NCBI GenBank assembly: GCA_965248255.1
Contig: CBDFIW010000004.1
Location: 62,001-126,000, forward strand
Reading direction: 5' to 3'
DNA: 64,000 nt
Source of the DNA: JAKZVK01 sp965248255
Lineage (GTDB): Bacteria > Acidobacteriota > Terriglobia > Bryobacterales > UBA6623
The notes under the pieces were generated by a model that was not told the DNA's origin, searched no databases, and worked only from the letters and a program-made list of their open reading frames with translations. Below, piece by piece: positions 61,135 through 64,000 of the stretch (positions within the stretch are counted from its first letter, which is position 1; the number at the start of each line of letters is the position of its first letter). Position numbers and translations under genes: made by a program.

Positions 61135-62469
61135 ATGTCTCGCACGATCGCCACGTTGACTATCTGTGCCGCCGGTTTGATGGCGCCGGCCGCAGCCCCG
61201 GTTGTTGGCCAAGTCACGGTACTCGAACACGCCACGGTGATCGACGGTACCGGCCGGACGCCGATCGCCGACGCCACGATTGTCATCACGGGCGATAAGA
61301 TCCGCCAGATCGGTCCGGCATCGAAAGTGAAGACCCCCGCGAACGCGCAGACCGTCGACCTCAGCGGCAAGACCATCATGCCGGGCATCATCAACCTGCA
61401 CGGGCACGTCGGGATGGTCAAAGGCCTCGAGCAGGACATGAAGCACTACACGCGCGAGAACGCCGAGGCCCAGTTACGCACCTACGCCATGTACGGTGTC
61501 ACGACGACCACCAGCATGGGCACGGACGCCGACCTCATTGTCGATATCCGCGACGAGCAGCGGCGTGGCAAGGTCAACGGAGCGCGCGTGTTTACGGCGC
61601 TGCAGGGGTTCACGACCTTGCGCGGGTATCCGACGCACGCGCCGGGCGTCAAGGGTGTCGCGCAGGAGGTGGCGACGTCGGCGCAGGCCCGGGCTTGGGT
61701 CAATCGGCTGGCCGACAAGAAAGCCGACGTCGTGAAGATGTGGGTCGACAGCCACCACGGCAAGTTCAGCAAGCTCCCGGCCAGCATCTATCGCACCATC
61801 ATCGAGCAGGCGCACAAGCGCGGCCTGTTGGCTTTCGCGCACTTGTATGAATTGGCGGACGCGAAAAGCTTGGTCGACGCCGGGCTCGACGTGATCGCCC
61901 ACAGCGTCCGGGATGCCGAGGTGGACGACGCACTCATCGCCAAGATGAAAAAGAACAAGGTGACCTACGCCGCCACGCTCAGCCGCGAGCAGTCCACGTT
62001 CGTGTACGCCGATTCGCCGCCTTGGCTCGATGATCCGTTCTTCGGGAAGGGTACAACCCCCGAGATCATTCAGGCCGCTAAGACGACGCTGAAAGACAGA
62101 CAGGCCAAAGACCCCGAAAGGGAGATCAACAAGAAGGGTCTCGCTATCGCGATGCGCAACCTGAAGAAACTGGCTGACGGCGGTGTACGCATCGGCATGG
62201 GGAGCGACACGGGTCCGCCCGGGCGCTTCTCGGGCTACTTCGAGCATTGGGAGATGGAGTTGATGGTCGAGGCCGGTCTCACGCCCATGCAAGTGATCCA
62301 AGCAGCGACCAAGAATTCCGCCGAGGCGCTGCGCATCTCGAAAGAGTTCGGCACGCTCGAGAAAGGCAAGGCCGCCGACTTGATCGTACTCGACAAGAAC
62401 CCCCTCGACGACATCCGCAACACACGGACGATCCACGCGGTGTATCTGGCCGGCCGGAAGTTGGAGTAG
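61135..62469 (+). CDS. Exported amidohydrolase (imidazolonepropionase-like)
   Basis: The 444-residue metal-dependent hydrolase has a signal peptide (LTICAAGLMAPAAAPVVG). The metal motifs are present: MPGIINLHGHVG (HxH), VVKMWVDS (candidate carboxylated Lys), LLAFAHLYEL and VIAHSVRD (His) and GMGSDTGPPG (Asp). The end LDKNPLDDIRNTRTI is typical of the amidohydrolase superfamily. The substrate is unknown; exported members of this group often act on peptides or cyclic amides. Confidence 0.85.
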   Translation: MSRTIATLTICAAGLMAPAAAPVVGQVTVLEHATVIDGTGRTPIADATIVITGDKIRQIGPASKVKTPANAQTVDLSGKTIMPGIINLHGHVGMVKGLEQDMKHYTRENAEAQLRTYAMYGVTTTTSMGTDADLIVDIRDEQRRGKVNGARVFTALQGFTTLRGYPTHAPGVKGVAQEVATSAQARAWVNRLADKKADVVKMWVDSHHGKFSKLPASIYRTIIEQAHKRGLLAFAHLYELADAKSLVDAGLDVIAHSVRDAEVDDALIAKMKKNKVTYAATLSREQSTFVYADSPPWLDDPFFGKGTTPEIIQAAKTTLKDRQAKDPEREINKKGLAIAMRNLKKLADGGVRIGMGSDTGPPGRFSGYFEHWEMELMVEAGLTPMQVIQAATKNSAEALRISKEFGTLEKGKAADLIVLDKNPLDDIRNTRTIHAVYLAGRKLE

Positions 62470-62501
62470 AGAGCGCCCGATTGAGATCGCGGACTCGCGG
62501 G

Positions 62502-62951
62502 TTACGCTTCGTCGAACGGCACGTCGTAGTACTGAAGGGCCCACTCTCTCATGTAACGCACGCGCCGCGGAACGAGGCGGTAGATGATCAGCTCAGGATC
62601 GTCCGGCGCCCCGAGGTATTGCCGCAGGAGGGGGTTGCCGTCCCAGATCTTCTGCTTCAACGCCGAGTCGTTGAGCACCGCCGCGCGGCCCGTGATTCGT
62701 ACCTGGTTGTGCTCGTCGTCGAGGTAGCAAAGCTCGACGTTCGGGTTCGCTTCGATTTCGAGAGTTTTGTGGTAACGCTTGAGCGACGCCACGTAGACCG
62801 TAAACCCGTCGGTTCGAACCGGTGAAACCGGCCTGAGTCGAGGCTGGTCGCCATCCTGCGAGGCCAGCATCGGGAACGGGGCCCGCTTCATGACCTCCTG
62901 GGCCAGTTCCGCCAGCCGAGAGGTGTCCACCGGCTTCGGCTGAGGCCTCAT
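62502..62951 (-). CDS. Pyridoxamine 5'-phosphate oxidase-like flavoprotein
   Basis: The 149-residue protein has the split-barrel FMN-binding fold of PPOX-like proteins: FPMLASQDGDQPRLRPVSPV, FTVYVASLKRYHKTLEIEAN, VELCYLDDEHNQVRITGRAA. Such small proteins reduce or bind flavin-type cofactors, or are general stress proteins. It is 14 bases downstream of the tautomerase gene on the same strand, so the two are likely co-transcribed. Confidence 0.85.
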   Translation of the reverse strand: MRPQPKPVDTSRLAELAQEVMKRAPFPMLASQDGDQPRLRPVSPVRTDGFTVYVASLKRYHKTLEIEANPNVELCYLDDEHNQVRITGRAAVLNDSALKQKIWDGNPLLRQYLGAPDDPELIIYRLVPRRVRYMREWALQYYDVPFDEA

Positions 62952-62965
62952 GGGATTGTGCGCGG

Positions 62966-63163
62966 TTACCCGGAGACGTCCGGCGGCCCCTTGGCCACTC
63001 CCGCGACGGCGAAATGAGAGGGATGCAACTCGCGCAGAATGACGCGCACCTGTTCCGGCTTCACATCGAGAGCGCGCACGGTAGCGTCGGTTACTTCCTT
63101 GATCAACGCGGCCTTCTTCTCGGCGCCGCGGCCTTCGAGCATCGTGATGTCCAAAATGGGCAT
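62966..63163 (-). CDS. 4-oxalocrotonate tautomerase-family protein
   Basis: The 65-residue protein begins MPILDITMLEGR, giving the catalytic Pro1 after Met removal. It continues KKAALIKEVTDATVRALDV, the usual helix. Members isomerise enol and keto forms of small acids. Start ATG 63163 is chosen so that Pro is the second residue; the open frame extends 15 codons further without support. First gene of a two-gene unit with the PPOX-like gene. Confidence 0.85.
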   Translation of the reverse strand: MPILDITMLEGRGAEKKAALIKEVTDATVRALDVKPEQVRVILRELHPSHFAVAGVAKGPPDVSG

Positions 63164-63237
63164 GACGGATTCTAGCACGTGACGGCCAAGGGTCCGTCCG
63201 CGGCCCACGACTTGGGCCGCACCGCCACGCCCTAAGG

Positions 63238-63900
63238 CTACAGTGCCAGCTCGCCCTTGACCGTCATCTCAGCGGGCTTGAAGGTGCGTTTGATCGTGGC
63301 GTGGCCGATCTTCATCACAAACTCGACTTCCTTGTGGTCCTCTGTGATCGGGACGCCACGTGAGAAGTGAAAGATCAGGGCGCTCCCACCACCCACTCGC
63401 TTGATCTCGACCCGTGACGCTTCGATCTCGCCGAGGTCCCTCACTTTCAGCTTCGACCCGCGCTTGAGCTTCCCCTCGGTTGTGCCGGTTTGCCTAATAA
63501 CGAAGCTCGGCATGTCGGTAACGGCGAGGATGTAGTTGGGTTCGGTTCGGCTCAACGCGGTCCCGGCATTCCTTCGCCCGCCGCGTCCTTGCGACGACTG
63601 AAAGCGGTGGAACGCTTGCTTGACAGGTGGTGCACTTTGCCATCGCACGGTGAACGTGAGGGTCTTGGGGTTGCGGCTACGTTTGACCCTCACCCCGCGC
63701 CCGGTACGTCCCCCGACGCCGTAGAGGATGGCTCCCTGCGCGATCGTTTTCGTAATCGCCCAAGGGGAGTCCTTAAGCATCTGTTCGACCTCCGCCTCCG
63801 ACCAGTCGGCGTGGTCCTTCGTCTCCCAGAAGGCATCTGCCGCTTTTGCGGGAGCGCCCAAGTTCCAGAGCAGGAATACCCCAACAAGCATGATCGACAT
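63238..63900 (-). CDS. Exported protein with W..W..DSPWA segment, unknown function
   Basis: The 220-residue protein has a signal peptide (SIMLVGVFLLWNLGAPAKA) and a mature start FWETKDHADWSEAEVEQML followed by DSPWAITKTI. This W...V..ML.DSPWA arrangement is common in exported acidobacterial proteins of unknown role. The C-terminal half is beta-rich with many basic residues (KLKRGSKLKVRDLGEIEAS). No catalytic motif is recognised. It is the last gene in the window; the final 100 bases hold no other gene. Confidence 0.7.
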   Translation of the reverse strand: MSIMLVGVFLLWNLGAPAKAADAFWETKDHADWSEAEVEQMLKDSPWAITKTIAQGAILYGVGGRTGRGVRVKRSRNPKTLTFTVRWQSAPPVKQAFHRFQSSQGRGGRRNAGTALSRTEPNYILAVTDMPSFVIRQTGTTEGKLKRGSKLKVRDLGEIEASRVEIKRVGGGSALIFHFSRGVPITEDHKEVEFVMKIGHATIKRTFKPAEMTVKGELAL

Positions 63901-64000
63901 CGGTTATCGTCCTGATCGTGCCCAGCATATCGGACCGGATGAAGCGATCTCAAGCCGTCCCGGCCCGCCACGGGCAGGACGGGCTGGGGTCGTACATGAC

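Overview
The window looks like chromosomal DNA of a GC-rich, non-pathogenic environmental bacterium, most likely a member of the Acidobacteriota. The evidence is the Ser/Thr kinases fused to TolB/WD40-like propellers that begin MIGQTISHYKI, the neighbouring pair of a DUF1501 protein and a PSCyt1/DUF1549/DUF1553 cytochrome-like protein, and many Tat or Sec secreted enzymes. A planctomycete or verrucomicrobial origin is less likely but cannot be excluded by eye. No rRNA, tRNA or CRISPR array was recognised.

Layout. 0-3.5 kb: the 3' part of an IS1380-family element fused to a 5'-truncated LRR-Roc-COR (Roco) GTPase gene. 3.5-5.7 kb: hairpin repeats, one secreted protein and a C12-G30 homopolymer. 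5.7-10.8 kb: a nested mobile-element locus. An IS1595-family element with an antisense DUF3800 passenger gene has been hit by two IS630 copies and by a second kind of IS1595 element; every target duplication can be read, so the ancestral 1.83-kb element can be rebuilt. 11.3-24.3 kb: housekeeping and secreted genes (SMP-30-like, double cupin, DinB, GNAT, sugar isomerase, PanE-like, D-aminoacylase-like, PAS protein, two cyclophilins, RibE, RibD, FtsY). 24.5-26.1 kb: an IS1202/ISTde1-like element inserted in a palindromic repeat. 26.5-33 kb: a histidine phosphatase, the purQ-purL-purF operon and a DUF6065 protein. 33.4-41.8 kb: an M48 protease, small membrane proteins, a second IS1380 copy, a triple-RidA lipoprotein and a GH10-like secreted protein. 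41.8-45.5 kb: a decayed tandem array of Ser/Thr kinase genes. 46.0-50.5 kb: the DUF1501 and PSCyt1/DUF1553 pair. 51.4-57.6 kb: a second dense IS cluster that has broken another kinase-propeller gene and a 6-phosphofructokinase gene. 58.9-63.9 kb: glpX, a secreted HpcH/HpaI aldolase, an amidohydrolase, a PPOX-like flavoprotein, a tautomerase and a secreted protein.

How the genes work together. purQ, purL and purF form one purine biosynthesis operon. ribD and ribE are the same-strand riboflavin genes and lie downstream of ftsY. The broken phosphofructokinase next to an intact class II fructose-1,6-bisphosphatase suggests that this local pair has lost its glycolytic half. Eleven IS copies of five or six kinds, most nearly identical between copies, indicate recent transposition. 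The intergenic DNA is unusually rich in hairpins, including a ~160-bp three-hairpin element present three times whose stems differ in sequence but keep their pairing.
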